Positions 24,836 to 33,824 of a DNA stretch of 37,355 nt are shown in pieces. The notes beneath the pieces are model-generated. The model was not told the DNA's origin, searched no databases, and was given only the letters and a program-made list of their open reading frames with translations. This DNA is from Butyrivibrio sp. GTDB lineage: Bacteria > Bacillota > Clostridia > Lachnospirales > Lachnospiraceae. The DNA lies in NCBI GenBank assembly GCA_017446685.1, contig JAFSQI010000060.1:1-37355 (forward strand). Reading direction: 5' to 3'. Position 1 is the stretch's first letter. Every line of letters starts with the position of its first letter. Position numbers and translations under genes: made by a program.

Positions 24836-26017
24836 TTATCTCTCAACAATTGCTGCACAGCCCATTCCACCGCCTACACAAAGTGTGGCAAGTCCCTTGT
24901 GGACGTCACGTCTTTGCATCTCATAAAGAAGTGAAACAAGGATTCTGTTTCCTGAGCATCCAACAGGATGTCCAAGAGCAATTGCTCCACCATTTACATT
25001 AAGCACGTCACTACTAAATCCCAGGTCATGCTGAACTGCAACTGATTGAGCAGCAAATGCTTCATTAGCCTCAATGAGGTCAAAATCTCCGATTGAATAT
25101 CCAGCCTTAGCCATAACCTTCTTGGTTGCTGCTACAGGACCGATTCCCATGATACTTGGCTCTACACCTGCAAGCTCACCTGCAATCCATGTTCCGAGCG
25201 GCTTAACACCAAGCTCTTTTGCCTTTTCCTCACTCATAACAATGATTGCACTGGCAGCATCATTGATACCTGATGAGTTTGCTGCTGTTACTACTCCGCC
25301 GTCCTTCTTGAAAGCAGGCTTTAAGTGAGAAATACTCTCAACAGTTACACCCTTTCTTGGTCCTTCATCTGTATCAAAAATAATTGTCTCTTTCTTTTTC
25401 TTTATTTCGACAGGAACGATTTCTTCCTTGAATTTGCCAGCTGCAATTGCTGCCTCAGCCTTATTCTGTGACCATGCTGCAAATTCATCAAGCTGCTGCC
25501 TTGTAAGGTGCCACTGCTCAGCAATATTCTCAGCTGTGATTCCCATGTGATAACCACCAAATGCATCTGTAAGAGCATCCTTGATCATAGCATCCTGAAG
25601 TTCTCCGGAACCCATTCTGTATCCGTATCTGCCCTGCTGCATAAGGTAAGGAGCCATTGACATATTTTCCATTCCACCTGCAACAATAATATCAGCATCA
25701 CCCATTCCAATGAGCTTAGCAGCAAGATTTACACAGTGAAGACCTGATCCGCAAAGTACATTTATAGTAGTAGCCGGAACCTCTACAGGAATTCCCGCAT
25801 TAATTGCTGACTGTCTTGCCGGATTCTGTCCAAGACCTGCCTGGATAACGCATCCCATATAAACTTCATCAACCTGTTCAGGCTTAACACCTGCTCTCTT
25901 AAGTGCCTCCTTAATAACTATAGCTCCAAGAGCCGGTGCCGGTGTAGTTGAAAGGGCACCTCCCATTGTTCCGATTGCTGTTCTGCACGCACCTGCAAGT
26001 ACTACTTTTCTCGCCAT
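24836..26017 (-). CDS. thlA: acetyl-CoA acetyltransferase (thiolase)
   Basis: 393 residues, the usual length, from ATG 26017 with GGAGGAAG upstream. It condenses two acetyl-CoA to acetoacetyl-CoA, the first step towards butyryl-CoA. Catalytic Cys is in [14 protein letters not shown] (about residue 88), His in [14 protein letters not shown] (about 348) and the second Cys in [10 protein letters not shown] (about 378). The N-terminus [19 protein letters not shown] is typical. The rest of the butyrate gene set is not next to it here. It has its own promoter (26048-26077). The symbol follows clostridial naming; atoB is equivalent. Confidence 0.95.
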   Translation of the reverse strand: MARKVVLAGACRTAIGTMGGALSTTPAPALGAIVIKEALKRAGVKPEQVDEVYMGCVIQAGLGQNPARQSAINAGIPVEVPATTINVLCGSGLHCVNLAAKLIGMGDADIIVAGGMENMSMAPYLMQQGRYGYRMGSGELQDAMIKDALTDAFGGYHMGITAENIAEQWHLTRQQLDEFAAWSQNKAEAAIAAGKFKEEIVPVEIKKKKETIIFDTDEGPRKGVTVESISHLKPAFKKDGGVVTAANSSGINDAASAIIVMSEEKAKELGVKPLGTWIAGELAGVEPSIMGIGPVAATKKVMAKAGYSIGDFDLIEANEAFAAQSVAVQHDLGFSSDVLNVNGGAIALGHPVGCSGNRILVSLLYEMQRRDVHKGLATLCVGGGMGCAAIVER

Positions 26018-26047
26018 AACTTCCTCCATTTTTTGTATAAAAATTAA

Positions 26048-26077
26048 ATTATAATTAATTTTATCACTTTTTAACAA
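26048..26077 (-). promoter_or_regulatory. promoter of the thiolase gene
   Basis: On the minus strand: TTGTTA (26072-26077), an 18-nt AT-rich spacer and a perfect TATAAT (26048-26053), about 30 nt before the start codon at 26017. Confidence 0.6.
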
Positions 26078-26143
26078 TAATCACATCATTAATACACAAT
26101 ATTATGTCCGCTCATATACCGCCCGCCAACTAAACTGCAAGCA

Positions 26144-28165
26144 TCAGCTTTTAAAGAAGTCAACTTCCTTATGCAGCTTTTCGGCTATATTTTTCAGATT
26201 ATCTGCAGAGCCGGCAAGAGTGGTTACGGTTGCCGAAAGCTCCTGCATGGAAGCACCTGTCTGTTCAGAAGATGCTGCATTTTCCTCTGATATCGCAGAA
26301 AGAGCACTCATAATATCAACCACAGCATCCTTTGAGGTTTCACAGGTATCCGCGCCCTGTGATATGAGCCCTACACCATCCACTGTGCTGCTGATATCTC
26401 CGAGCATTCCGTTTACTGCCTCCAGGGTCTTTGAAAGTGCAAGCTGCTGGTCTGTATTTCCCTGTCTTACCTGCTCAGCAGCAAGTACCGCAGCCTTTGA
26501 CTGCTCCAAAAGTTCATCCATCTCTTTTCTGATATCATCAGCCATCTGCTTGGAATCGTCAGCAAGCTTGCCGATTTCCTCCGCAACAACCGCAAAGCCT
26601 TTTCCGGCTTCACCGGCTCTTGCCGCCTCAATAGAAGCATTAAGTGACAAAAGATTTGTCTGGGTTGCTATAGAGGAAATTCCCTCTACCTTTTCATTTA
26701 TAGTAGAAACCGCATCCTGCGTTGCCTGAATAGTCTGTGAAATACCGTCTATCTTATTGGTCATCTCATTTGAAGACTCCTGCAGAGAAGAAAGCGATTT
26801 TCCTGAGACCTCTGATGCCTCTTTCATCTTTCCGGCAAGACTAGTCAGATTATCAGATGAACTCTTTACATCTATAACAGCTTCACCAATCTTACCTACA
26901 TTTTCTGTAGCACTTTGTATCTCATCCGACTGCTGTGTTGCACCTGACGCAATCTCCTGAACTGCATTTGAAACATCCTCAGCAGTCATGGAAATCTGAT
27001 TTGCCATATCAGCCAGCTCCTCCGAGGAGGTGCTGACATTTTCAGCGGATTGCTTAATATTTCCCACTATTTTCTGAAGCTCATCAATTACAATATTGGT
27101 GTTTTTTATCATCTCACCAAATTCATCTTTTCTGTTCTTATATTTGTCGATTAATGTAAATCTTCCATCAGCCAGCGCAGAGATGGCACTGTTTACGAAT
27201 ACTATGGGATGTGCAAAGTTTTGAGCAACCATAATAGATAGTCCCACTGAAAGAGCTGTCATTACAATTCCAATAACCAGCATAAGCATAGCAGAAGAGG
27301 TTGCAACATCATTTATAGTTTTTGAATCTGTTGCAGAGCAGATAGTCCACCCGGTCGTGGGGGATTTGACATAAGCGATAACAGCCGAGTATCCTTTTCC
27401 GGTATCTGCCTCGTAATATCCCGAATCAAGTCCGCTTGTCATAAACTCAGAGCTGCTTCTGTCTTCTTCGTTTTCAGATGTAATCTCATATTGGGAATGT
27501 GCCGCAACAATTCCGGCCTTATCTGCGATAAATGCATCAGAAGAATGTTCTGCCAAAAATTCATGAAAAACAGAAAGATCAAAATTTCTTTGTGCCACAC
27601 CGATAATCACATTACCATCACCATAAATAGGAACAGCGAAAGTACACTGTCTCATACCGGTAGATGTCGATATGATGACATCCGAACAGTTTGCCACACC
27701 TGAAAGTGCCTGCTTGAAGTAATCTCTTTCATGCACATCTACAAGCTTTCCGCTTGTACGCAGGATCTGCATTCCGTCAGTACCTGTCAAAACAGTACTA
27801 TTTCCATCTGCCATGTAATCATCCGCCCTTTTAAGGTAATTAAGGGTTTTTATCATAAAGTCAGAATTATCCGGATGCTGCATATAACTTACTGTTGAAG
27901 GCGCTGCGGCAATAGTTTCAAGCAACCTGATATTTTCCATAACTATTCCTTCAAATTCGGCAGAAATATAACTGGCTTCCCAATTAAGACTATCAACCGC
28001 ATCCTGCATAGCTTTTGAAGTCGAACTGAAATAGCTTACCGAAAGTGCAACTCCCATCGGAACAATAGTTACAATCAGCATCATAATAATAAGCCTGGTC
28101 TTAATGCTGTTTTTCCAACTAATACTGCTCTTTTGGATCTTTTCTTCTGTTTTTTTCCTAGCCAT
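26144..28165 (-). CDS. methyl-accepting chemotaxis protein, dCache-type sensor
   Basis: 673 residues from ATG 28165 (GGAGGAAAAAAT upstream). A basic N-terminus leads to membrane helix 1 (about 22-45, [21 protein letters not shown]). An extracellular double-Cache-like sensor follows (about 46-285; [36 protein letters not shown]). Membrane helix 2 (about 288-312) leads to a HAMP segment and a signalling domain (about 390-670). The hairpin tip is [22 protein letters not shown], where CheA/CheW bind. Cache domains of this kind often sense amino acids or small organic acids, but the ligand cannot be told. No pentapeptide tether is visible at the C-terminus (ends VDFFKS). Confidence 0.95.
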   Translation of the reverse strand: MARKKTEEKIQKSSISWKNSIKTRLIIMMLIVTIVPMGVALSVSYFSSTSKAMQDAVDSLNWEASYISAEFEGIVMENIRLLETIAAAPSTVSYMQHPDNSDFMIKTLNYLKRADDYMADGNSTVLTGTDGMQILRTSGKLVDVHERDYFKQALSGVANCSDVIISTSTGMRQCTFAVPIYGDGNVIIGVAQRNFDLSVFHEFLAEHSSDAFIADKAGIVAAHSQYEITSENEEDRSSSEFMTSGLDSGYYEADTGKGYSAVIAYVKSPTTGWTICSATDSKTINDVATSSAMLMLVIGIVMTALSVGLSIMVAQNFAHPIVFVNSAISALADGRFTLIDKYKNRKDEFGEMIKNTNIVIDELQKIVGNIKQSAENVSTSSEELADMANQISMTAEDVSNAVQEIASGATQQSDEIQSATENVGKIGEAVIDVKSSSDNLTSLAGKMKEASEVSGKSLSSLQESSNEMTNKIDGISQTIQATQDAVSTINEKVEGISSIATQTNLLSLNASIEAARAGEAGKGFAVVAEEIGKLADDSKQMADDIRKEMDELLEQSKAAVLAAEQVRQGNTDQQLALSKTLEAVNGMLGDISSTVDGVGLISQGADTCETSKDAVVDIMSALSAISEENAASSEQTGASMQELSATVTTLAGSADNLKNIAEKLHKEVDFFKS

Positions 28166-28208
28166 ATTTTTTCCTCCGGTGCCGATAATCCGTTATCAGC
28201 TTTGAACT

Positions 28209-28228
28209 AAAAAGCCTTACGGCTTTTT
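28209..28228 (-). terminator. terminator-like hairpin in the chemoreceptor leader
   Basis: AAAAAGCC GTAA GGCTTTTT on the minus strand: an 8-bp stem with a GTAA (GNRA) tetraloop whose 3' arm ends in five Ts. It lies about 100 nt after the cbiO stop and only about 43 nt before the chemoreceptor ATG, so it may end the cobalt operon or attenuate the chemoreceptor mRNA. A second small dyad (GATAA-CGGA-TTATC) follows before the ribosome binding site. Confidence 0.6.
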
Positions 28229-28328
28229 CAGAGACGTCGACACTTAAATTATATTTTATACGAAGGAAAAAGTGTTTGTTTTTTCGTTAATATAATAAAA
28301 TATTTATGTTTTTACTTTTTTTTTATAA

Positions 28329-29078
28329 TTATTCAGTTCTCTGAAGTCTCAGAGGAAGCTCCAGGCCGTGAGACAAAAGCAGTTCTTCATTTCCAAGAAT
28401 TTCTTCTCTCTTACCGTCGGCAATCACAGTTCCGTTATCAAGCAAAATTACCCTTGTACATGTGTCCATTATGAAATCGAGGTCATGGGAGGTAATTAAC
28501 TTAAGGGACTTTATTTCATTTAAAATACTTATCAGATTCTTTCTGTTTCTTGGATCAAGTGCAATTGAAGGCTCATCCATTATGATAATGTCAGGCTCCA
28601 TGGCAAGGATAGTTGCGATTGCTGCCAGTTTTTTTTCCCCGCCTGACAATTTATGGGTGTATTTCTTTCTTAGCTCTGTAATGTGAACCTTTTCAAGAGC
28701 ATTTTTTACCCTTCTCTCCACCTCACTGTCAGATAATCCGTAGTTCTGCGGTCCAAATGCCACATCGTCCTCTACTTTTGACAAAAAAAGCTGGCTGTCG
28801 GAATCCTGAAACACGTATCCAATATGCTCTCTGATATGATTAAGATTCTGCTTATTTACAGGATGACCTGCCACCTCTATTTCGCCCTGATAATCAAGAT
28901 ATAGTCCCACCAACAGCTTCATCAGCGTAGACTTTCCAATACCATTAGAGCCTATAATTCCAATGCTTTCCTCATCCTTTGCACAAAGATTTATATTCTT
29001 TAATACCTGCTCGTCTCCCTCATATGAAAATGAAAGATTTTTAATTTTCAACAATTCTCCATGTATACCTGTATGCAT
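28329..29078 (-). CDS. cbiO: cobalt/nickel ECF transporter ATP-binding subunit
   Basis: 249 residues from ATG 29078, whose codon overlaps the cbiQ stop (TAATG) and is preceded by AGGTGG. It powers Co/Ni import with CbiM and CbiQ. Walker A is IGSNGIGKSTLMKLL, the Q-loop YVFQDSDSQLFLS, the signature LSGGEKKLAAIATIL, Walker B DIIIMDEPSIALD and the switch His in LITSHDLDFI. The order cbiM-cbiQ-cbiO with tight overlaps is a standard energy-coupling factor operon. Confidence 0.94.
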   Translation of the reverse strand: MHTGIHGELLKIKNLSFSYEGDEQVLKNINLCAKDEESIGIIGSNGIGKSTLMKLLVGLYLDYQGEIEVAGHPVNKQNLNHIREHIGYVFQDSDSQLFLSKVEDDVAFGPQNYGLSDSEVERRVKNALEKVHITELRKKYTHKLSGGEKKLAAIATILAMEPDIIIMDEPSIALDPRNRKNLISILNEIKSLKLITSHDLDFIMDTCTRVILLDNGTVIADGKREEILGNEELLLSHGLELPLRLQRTE

Positions 29079-29902
29079 TATTTCCACCTGATAAATAAAA
29101 ATATTACAATCCACAATGCAGGATAAACAAAATCTGACAGCTTTAGTTTCTTTTTCTTTATCCTGAAATCACCTTTGAAGCCTCTTAAAAGCATGCTCTC
29201 ATAGACAATGCCTGCCTTATCCATACTCCTTAAAAGCCACTGTCCCACAAGTGTTCCCCAGGCTTTGTAATGAATGCCCTTCTGGGACGGCGCTCTTAAT
29301 CTGTATGCCGTAACAATCCTGTCAGCTTCCATTGCCATAACTCCGAAATACCTGTAAATCAGCATAATTACTATCACTATTGTCTTTGGAACATGTATTA
29401 AGTTGAGCGCGTAACAGATATCGTCAATTGAAGTTGTTGCAATAAGAATATATGCAGAAAGAACCGCATAGAATCCCTTTAGCATCAAAGTAATCATAGA
29501 CAAAACACCACCGGTTACCGGTATTACAGTGAACGTAGCTAAACTATATCCACTCAAGGACAGATCACTCGGTATTACGCCATTTGACGTAATATAAAAC
29601 AATACATTTTTATCAAAAAAGGGATTTAATATACCTACAAACAATACAAGCGGCAATATAAGCCTCATTCTGTAAAGACCATCTTTTAAAGAAAGCTCTC
29701 CAACTATAAAACCAAATATCGGGTAAATAGACATCATAATCAATGAAACAAGATCATACTTGTCAAAAGATACAACAATAAAGATATATAAAACGCTAAG
29801 AAACAGCTTTCCCAGAGGATGAAGTTCATTCATCCAGTGAGAACGCTGCTGCAGAGTTTCTAATTTATTTAGTTCATTTAAATTTTTCTCAATTGAATTC
29901 AT
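29078..29902 (-). CDS. cbiQ: cobalt/nickel ECF transporter transmembrane subunit
   Basis: 274 residues from ATG 29902 (a TTG two codons upstream is possible; no strong ribosome binding site is visible, so coupling to cbiM 17 nt upstream is likely). About five hydrophobic segments and the C-terminal cytoplasmic motif ESMLLRGFKGDFR, the Arg-Gly coupling element of ECF T-components. The N-terminal WMNELHPLGKLFLSVLYIF is typical for CbiQ. It links CbiM to CbiO. Confidence 0.92.
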   Translation of the reverse strand: MNSIEKNLNELNKLETLQQRSHWMNELHPLGKLFLSVLYIFIVVSFDKYDLVSLIMMSIYPIFGFIVGELSLKDGLYRMRLILPLVLFVGILNPFFDKNVLFYITSNGVIPSDLSLSGYSLATFTVIPVTGGVLSMITLMLKGFYAVLSAYILIATTSIDDICYALNLIHVPKTIVIVIMLIYRYFGVMAMEADRIVTAYRLRAPSQKGIHYKAWGTLVGQWLLRSMDKAGIVYESMLLRGFKGDFRIKKKKLKLSDFVYPALWIVIFLFIRWK

Positions 29903-29919
29903 AATCAAAGAATATATTA

Positions 29920-30924
29920 TTATGAATTATTTTTCAATTGCTTTGAAAAGAATTTAAATGCATAACATGCCCCCACAGTTATAAGTACAACTACGAGAGA
30001 ACCTGCTATACCTGAAAAACTTGTTCCGACAGCCGATTCACTTCCCTTAAAAGCATAATCAGGAAGAAGTGCAGTGGTTTCCTGTATGGACTTGGCCGCT
30101 GAATAAGCTCCTCCTTCTGCCTCAAGCTCGCTTGTTCCGGCAACCTGCTCCATAGACCACTCAAGCCCATCCGGAAATGCTGATGCAAAAAGTGAAATTG
30201 CACCGCCACAAATAGCAGCAGCTACTGCAATAACAAGAACTGTATTTTTTAATGAAAGCTTTCCCTCAGCACTGCTCTTTTCACCGATTCCCCATAAGAG
30301 CTCCGGTCTGGCTTCATAAATAAATACAAGAACTGCTGCTGTTATAAGTCCTTCAACAAAACCTATAGCAAGATGAATTGGCTGCATTGTTGCCAAAAAA
30401 ACTGTAAACGGAAGCTCTGTAACACCTGAAAGCAGTGTCTCTATTGTCACTGAAAAAGCTCCCATCTGTAATGTCAGAACACATCCAAGTATTGATGCAG
30501 CAATTATTTTTATCCTGCTTGCTCCCTTTCTCATTATCGGGCGCCATATCAGAAGCGCCCCCACAAAGCACCCGTAAAATGCCATATTCCAGATATTACA
30601 GCCAAGTGCTAAAAGTCCTCCATCTGCAAATAACAGGCACTGAACAAGAAGTACACCTATCATTGTCAAAAAACCTGCGTAAGGTCCCAAAATTGCTGAT
30701 AACATCATACCACCACAAAGATGGCCTGATGAACCTGTCCCCGGAATAGTAAAGTTAAGCATCTGAGTCGCAAATACAAATGCTCCCATCACTCCCATTA
30801 CAGGTATTTTTTTAGGGTCGTTTTCCTCCCTTACCTTTTTTACAGATACACCTGCTGCCCCTGTAGATAAAACATACATTGTTCCGGCAACTGCAGGTGC
30901 CACCAAAGCATCCGCCATATGCAT
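29920..30924 (-). CDS. cbiM: cobalt/nickel-binding S-component with fused C-terminal domain
   Basis: 334 residues from ATG 30924, giving the classic N-terminus MHMADALVAPAVAGTMY, where His2 is part of the metal site; GGGAGGAAA precedes it. Residues about 1-215 form the CbiM membrane domain (GMMLSAILGPYAGFLTMIGVLLVQ, GGLLALGCNIWNMAFYG). The C-terminal part (about 230-334) has two membrane helices around an outer loop with AFPDGLEWSMEQVAG, matching the PDGKN/CbiN-like domain usually made by a separate cbiN. So the fusion replaces CbiN. Co versus Ni cannot be decided from sequence. Confidence 0.93.
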   Translation of the reverse strand: MHMADALVAPAVAGTMYVLSTGAAGVSVKKVREENDPKKIPVMGVMGAFVFATQMLNFTIPGTGSSGHLCGGMMLSAILGPYAGFLTMIGVLLVQCLLFADGGLLALGCNIWNMAFYGCFVGALLIWRPIMRKGASRIKIIAASILGCVLTLQMGAFSVTIETLLSGVTELPFTVFLATMQPIHLAIGFVEGLITAAVLVFIYEARPELLWGIGEKSSAEGKLSLKNTVLVIAVAAAICGGAISLFASAFPDGLEWSMEQVAGTSELEAEGGAYSAAKSIQETTALLPDYAFKGSESAVGTSFSGIAGSLVVVLITVGACYAFKFFSKQLKNNS

Positions 30925-30975
30925 AAACCGTTTCCTCCCTTTATAACTTAGATTTTCATTATTTAACTCTTTAAC

Positions 30976-31004
30976 ATAATAAAGGGAATGCAGATACCTC
31001 ACAA
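30976..31004 (-). promoter_or_regulatory. promoter of the cbiMQO operon
   Basis: On the minus strand: TTGTGA (30999-31004), 17-nt spacer, TATTAT (30976-30981). It is about 50 nt before the cbiM start. The palindrome at 31006-31017 is one base upstream of the -35. Confidence 0.55.
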
Positions 31005-31005
31005 G

Positions 31006-31017
31006 CCCCCTAGGGGG
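31006..31017. promoter_or_regulatory. CCCCCTAGGGGG palindrome, probable metal-regulator operator
   Basis: A perfect 12-bp G/C-tract palindrome touches the -35 of the cbi promoter in an otherwise AT-rich gap. It has no loop, so it is unlikely to be an RNA hairpin. C/G tracts around TA resemble operators of the CsoR/RcnR (DUF156) metal sensors. NikR sites look different. The regulator itself is not in the window. Confidence 0.5.
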
Positions 31018-31055
31018 TTAAAATTTTCAGTAAATGTTACTGTTTAAACAAAACA

Positions 31056-32168
31056 TTAACGAAAGACTTTCCTAATCGCCTCGTCATATGGCGCGTGTAA
31101 AACTCCATATTCAGTTACAATTCCTGTAATCAGTTCATTGTCTGTTACATCAAAGGCAGGGTTGTATACCTTTACCCCTTCCGGAGCCATGCGCTCTTTG
31201 TACCACATTTCGGTTACTTCTTCAGGCTTTCTCTGTTCTATATTGATTGCATCTCCTGTTGGAGTATTAATATCTATTGTAGAAGTTGGTGCACACACAT
31301 AAAAAGGAACATTATAACGCTTTGCAACCGTTGCCACTACGCTTGTTCCAATCTTATTTGCTGCATCACCATTTGCTGCAACCCTGTCACAACCTACAAA
31401 TATCGCATTGACAGCTCCTGTTTTCATTAGAGAAGCTGACATATTGTCACATAAAAGAGTCGTATCTATTCCTGCTGATTGAAGCTCAAATGCTGTAAGT
31501 CTTGCTCCCTGCAACAGAGGTCTTGTCTCGTCACAGTAAACCTTTATATTCATACCTCTTTCATGAGCAAGATACATTGGCGCTGTAGCAGTTCCATATT
31601 TACATGTTGCAAGCTGCCCTGCATTACAATGAGTAAGTATCCCGAAGCCGTCCTTTATAAGCGTAAGACCGTTTTCTCCTATTCTGCGGCACACATCGAT
31701 ATCTTCTGCCTTAATCTTTTCAGATTCTTCGCGCATTTTTTTTACTAGTACTTCTCTTATTTTTTCAAAAGACTTTCCTTCTTCGCTATCGCAGCTACTT
31801 ATCTCATCAGTATAGTCTGCATATTCCTTGTTTACATGCTCTTTCATACGCTTTAATGCCCACGATAAGTTGACCGCTGTTGGTCTGGAGGAATTAAGAT
31901 AATCACTCTTTTCACTAAATTCTTCCATGAATTTTTCAAAAGTATCAGCCTTTGAATGCTTCATTAAAAGATAAATTCCAAATCCCGCTGTAACACCGAT
32001 AGCCGGTGCCCCTCTTACCTGAAGAAGATAAATAGCATCCCATATTTCTTTTGCCGTATGAAGTCTTATAAGCTCTATTTTGCCCGGAAGTAACGTCTGA
32101 TCGATAATCTCAATTGCATCATCTTCATCTATAAGACTTACTGTTTCATAATCTAAAATACTTTTCAC
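31056..32168 (-). CDS. mtnA: S-methyl-5-thioribose-1-phosphate isomerase
   Basis: 370 residues. I choose the GTG at 32168 because AGGAG lies seven bases upstream and the resulting VKSILDYETVSL fits the family start; the longer ATG reading runs through repeats. It converts methylthioribose-1-phosphate to the ribulose form in methionine salvage. Motifs: QVRGAPAIGVTAGFG, the catalytic Cys in GILTHCNAGQLATC, and the Asp in FVGCDRVAANGDAANKIGT. These separate it from eIF2B-like relatives. No other salvage genes are adjacent. Related enzymes can act on other pentose phosphates, so the exact role is likely but not certain. Confidence 0.9.
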   Translation of the reverse strand: MKSILDYETVSLIDEDDAIEIIDQTLLPGKIELIRLHTAKEIWDAIYLLQVRGAPAIGVTAGFGIYLLMKHSKADTFEKFMEEFSEKSDYLNSSRPTAVNLSWALKRMKEHVNKEYADYTDEISSCDSEEGKSFEKIREVLVKKMREESEKIKAEDIDVCRRIGENGLTLIKDGFGILTHCNAGQLATCKYGTATAPMYLAHERGMNIKVYCDETRPLLQGARLTAFELQSAGIDTTLLCDNMSASLMKTGAVNAIFVGCDRVAANGDAANKIGTSVVATVAKRYNVPFYVCAPTSTIDINTPTGDAINIEQRKPEEVTEMWYKERMAPEGVKVYNPAFDVTDNELITGIVTEYGVLHAPYDEAIRKVFR

Positions 32169-32237
32169 CTTTGTTCTCCTATATATTACTCTGGTTATTA
32201 ATCCTTGCAGCAGCAAATCCATTATAACAAAAACTGC

Positions 32238-32285
32238 CGCAAAATGAGCACTGTTCATAAAAAAGTAACGCAAAATGAGCACTGT
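32238..32285. repeat. 17-bp direct repeat pair upstream of mtnA
   Basis: CGCAAAATGAGCACTGT occurs at 32238-32254 and 32269-32285, a 31-bp period. Repeated short blocks like this are found at the ends of IS21-type elements; no transposase remains, so origin is uncertain. Confidence 0.7.
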
Positions 32286-32436
32286 CGCAGGCGGATTGGC
32301 ATGGTAAAAAACAGAGAAGTCTGAAGGTGTTATAATCTTCCACCTGAAACTATTTCGTTGTTTTCTTTATTCATAAGCTCTGCAACCATGTCCTACTGCA
32401 AGAGTTGTAAGATAATATTCCAATATATTTTCCCTA
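32286..32436. other. decayed intergenic stretch upstream of mtnA
   Basis: No intact gene. On the minus strand two overlapping frames read LEYYLTTLAVGHGCRAYE and MVAELMNKENNEIVSGGRL, each stopped quickly, as if one small reading frame had been shifted. I cannot name a parent gene. No clear promoter for mtnA is visible. Confidence 0.4.
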
Positions 32437-32580
32437 CTATCTTTTTACCACGTAGAATCTGTATAGTTTTTCTTTCTCGTCATCGATATCCTTATACATC
32501 TTAGTTTCCATCAATTTAAATCCACATTTTTCAGCCGTCTTCCAAGATGGTACGTTTGCATCCTTGATCTTAGTAATCAC
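32437..32580 (-). pseudogene. C-terminal remnant of a GNAT acetyltransferase
   Basis: A 47-codon minus-strand reading from a GTG at 32580 contains NVPSWKTAEKCGFKLMETK and ends LYRFYVVKR. The N-x-x-S-x-x-x-x-E-K-x-G-F motif is the conserved C-terminal part of RimJ/RimL-type GNAT enzymes. The acetyl-CoA loop and N-terminal two thirds are missing; the reading starts inside the stop of the upstream 413-residue gene. Best read as a truncated leftover, unrelated to the intact GNAT at 14943. Confidence 0.65.
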
Positions 32581-33818
32581 ATAATATGCTTCTCAGCATT
32601 GATCATACTTGTATTTGCCACCTGCTTTACAACATCAAATACTGAGCCCATCATACCCATGATGCCTCCGGACTCTTCTCCATCTCCGCCCGGTTTATTT
32701 GAGCCTATCATCGCAACATTCTTGGACACTGTATGAACAGCGCTTTCCTGCTCCTCTGTGCAGAAAACTTTTGCGCAGTTCTTGATCTGGAGTCTGTCGC
32801 AGATGAGCTTTGGCTCTACATCCTTATCTATTGATAACATGGCACAGTTCATTACTCTTACGCCCTTTTCATTAGCCATAAGAAGTGCCCTGTCAACTTT
32901 CGCCTTAGCACTGTTAACTATATTCTTTCCCTCAAAAAGATATTCAACTTCACCTGCATCAATATCAACATGCTTCATTTCCAGATACATGCTCTCCCTT
33001 ACAGTAAGGGTTCCTGTCACAGTCAGCTTTTCCAACTTATCAAGCCTTGTAAATTCTGTTGATACTGTAAGATCTCCGTCAACATACAACCTGCTTCCAC
33101 TTTTATCAAACAGGGCATCATTTAGTTCTGCATCGCCTTTTACAAAAGTCATTTCTTCAGGGATTACATTTATCCTGGTTGAAATATCAAACAATCCGGC
33201 AAGCTTCTCCACCTTGCTCTCACGCATGACCACGCAGGGAGTCTCAAATCTCACATTCTTCTCCACTAACTTGTCTGCGTCAACTGCGTCTTCGATAATA
33301 AGCTTTTTAGCGATATAGTACTTTTCGTTTTCCTTAACCCGGAGCGGAAAGAACTTATCCATAACAAATTTTGAATCAAGCATGACTGCATCCTCAGGAT
33401 AAATTACTGTTGGCCCATTTATGAGCATTTTGTCAGTATACCTTTTCATACTTCTCGGGCAGTATAATGGACCATTTACACGCATATATACATACTGTTC
33501 CATTACCTCCTCAGAGCCGGGCTCGATTGTGACTTTTCCATTAGCGAACAGGATTACCTTATTCTGTGGTTTCGCCCCCTTTGAAATAACTTCTTTTCCA
33601 TTATTAATCCTGCTCTCAACAATCTCATCCTCAGCCACATCGACAATTGCCTCACTATTGATAACAGCCCCAAGCTTGTTCAGGATTTCCCTGCTCCTTG
33701 GGCTGGCAATAAGCACTTCTGCATTTATGATTATCCTCTTATATCCTTCGTAAACATCTTCCTTCATCTGTCTTGAATCACATACTTCTGCATTTATAAC
33801 AAGATTTTCTTTTGACAT
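32577..33818 (-). CDS. unrecognised protein coupled to ECF sigma factor, repeat-strand rich
   Basis: 413 residues. No signal peptide or membrane helix is clear. The middle (about 90-350) is a succession of short strand-like units such as SRLYVDGDLTVSTEFTRLDK, KLTVTGTLTVRESMYLEMK and VMNCAMLSIDKD, suggesting a beta-helix or bactofilin-like stacked fold. Short INAEV units occur near residues 9 and 31 and again as INAEK at the end. A Gly/Met-rich segment (about 375-395) precedes the C-terminal helix. It begins 6 nt after the sigma factor stop (GAGG upstream), so the pair is coupled. It may be a sigma-controlled structural or sensing protein; function unknown. Confidence 0.75.
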   Translation of the reverse strand: MSKENLVINAEVCDSRQMKEDVYEGYKRIIINAEVLIASPRSREILNKLGAVINSEAIVDVAEDEIVESRINNGKEVISKGAKPQNKVILFANGKVTIEPGSEEVMEQYVYMRVNGPLYCPRSMKRYTDKMLINGPTVIYPEDAVMLDSKFVMDKFFPLRVKENEKYYIAKKLIIEDAVDADKLVEKNVRFETPCVVMRESKVEKLAGLFDISTRINVIPEEMTFVKGDAELNDALFDKSGSRLYVDGDLTVSTEFTRLDKLEKLTVTGTLTVRESMYLEMKHVDIDAGEVEYLFEGKNIVNSAKAKVDRALLMANEKGVRVMNCAMLSIDKDVEPKLICDRLQIKNCAKVFCTEEQESAVHTVSKNVAMIGSNKPGGDGEESGGIMGMMGSVFDVVKQVANTSMINAEKHIM

Positions 33819-33824
33819 TCCTCT

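Noticed and set aside
28175-28200. GCCGATAA on the plus strand as a motility sigma (SigD) promoter
   Set aside because: It points away from the chemoreceptor and has no TAAA box 15 nt upstream.
30925-31055. Cobalamin riboswitch ahead of cbiM
   Set aside because: The leader after the proposed promoter is only about 45 nt, too short, and I see no B12-box-like sequence.
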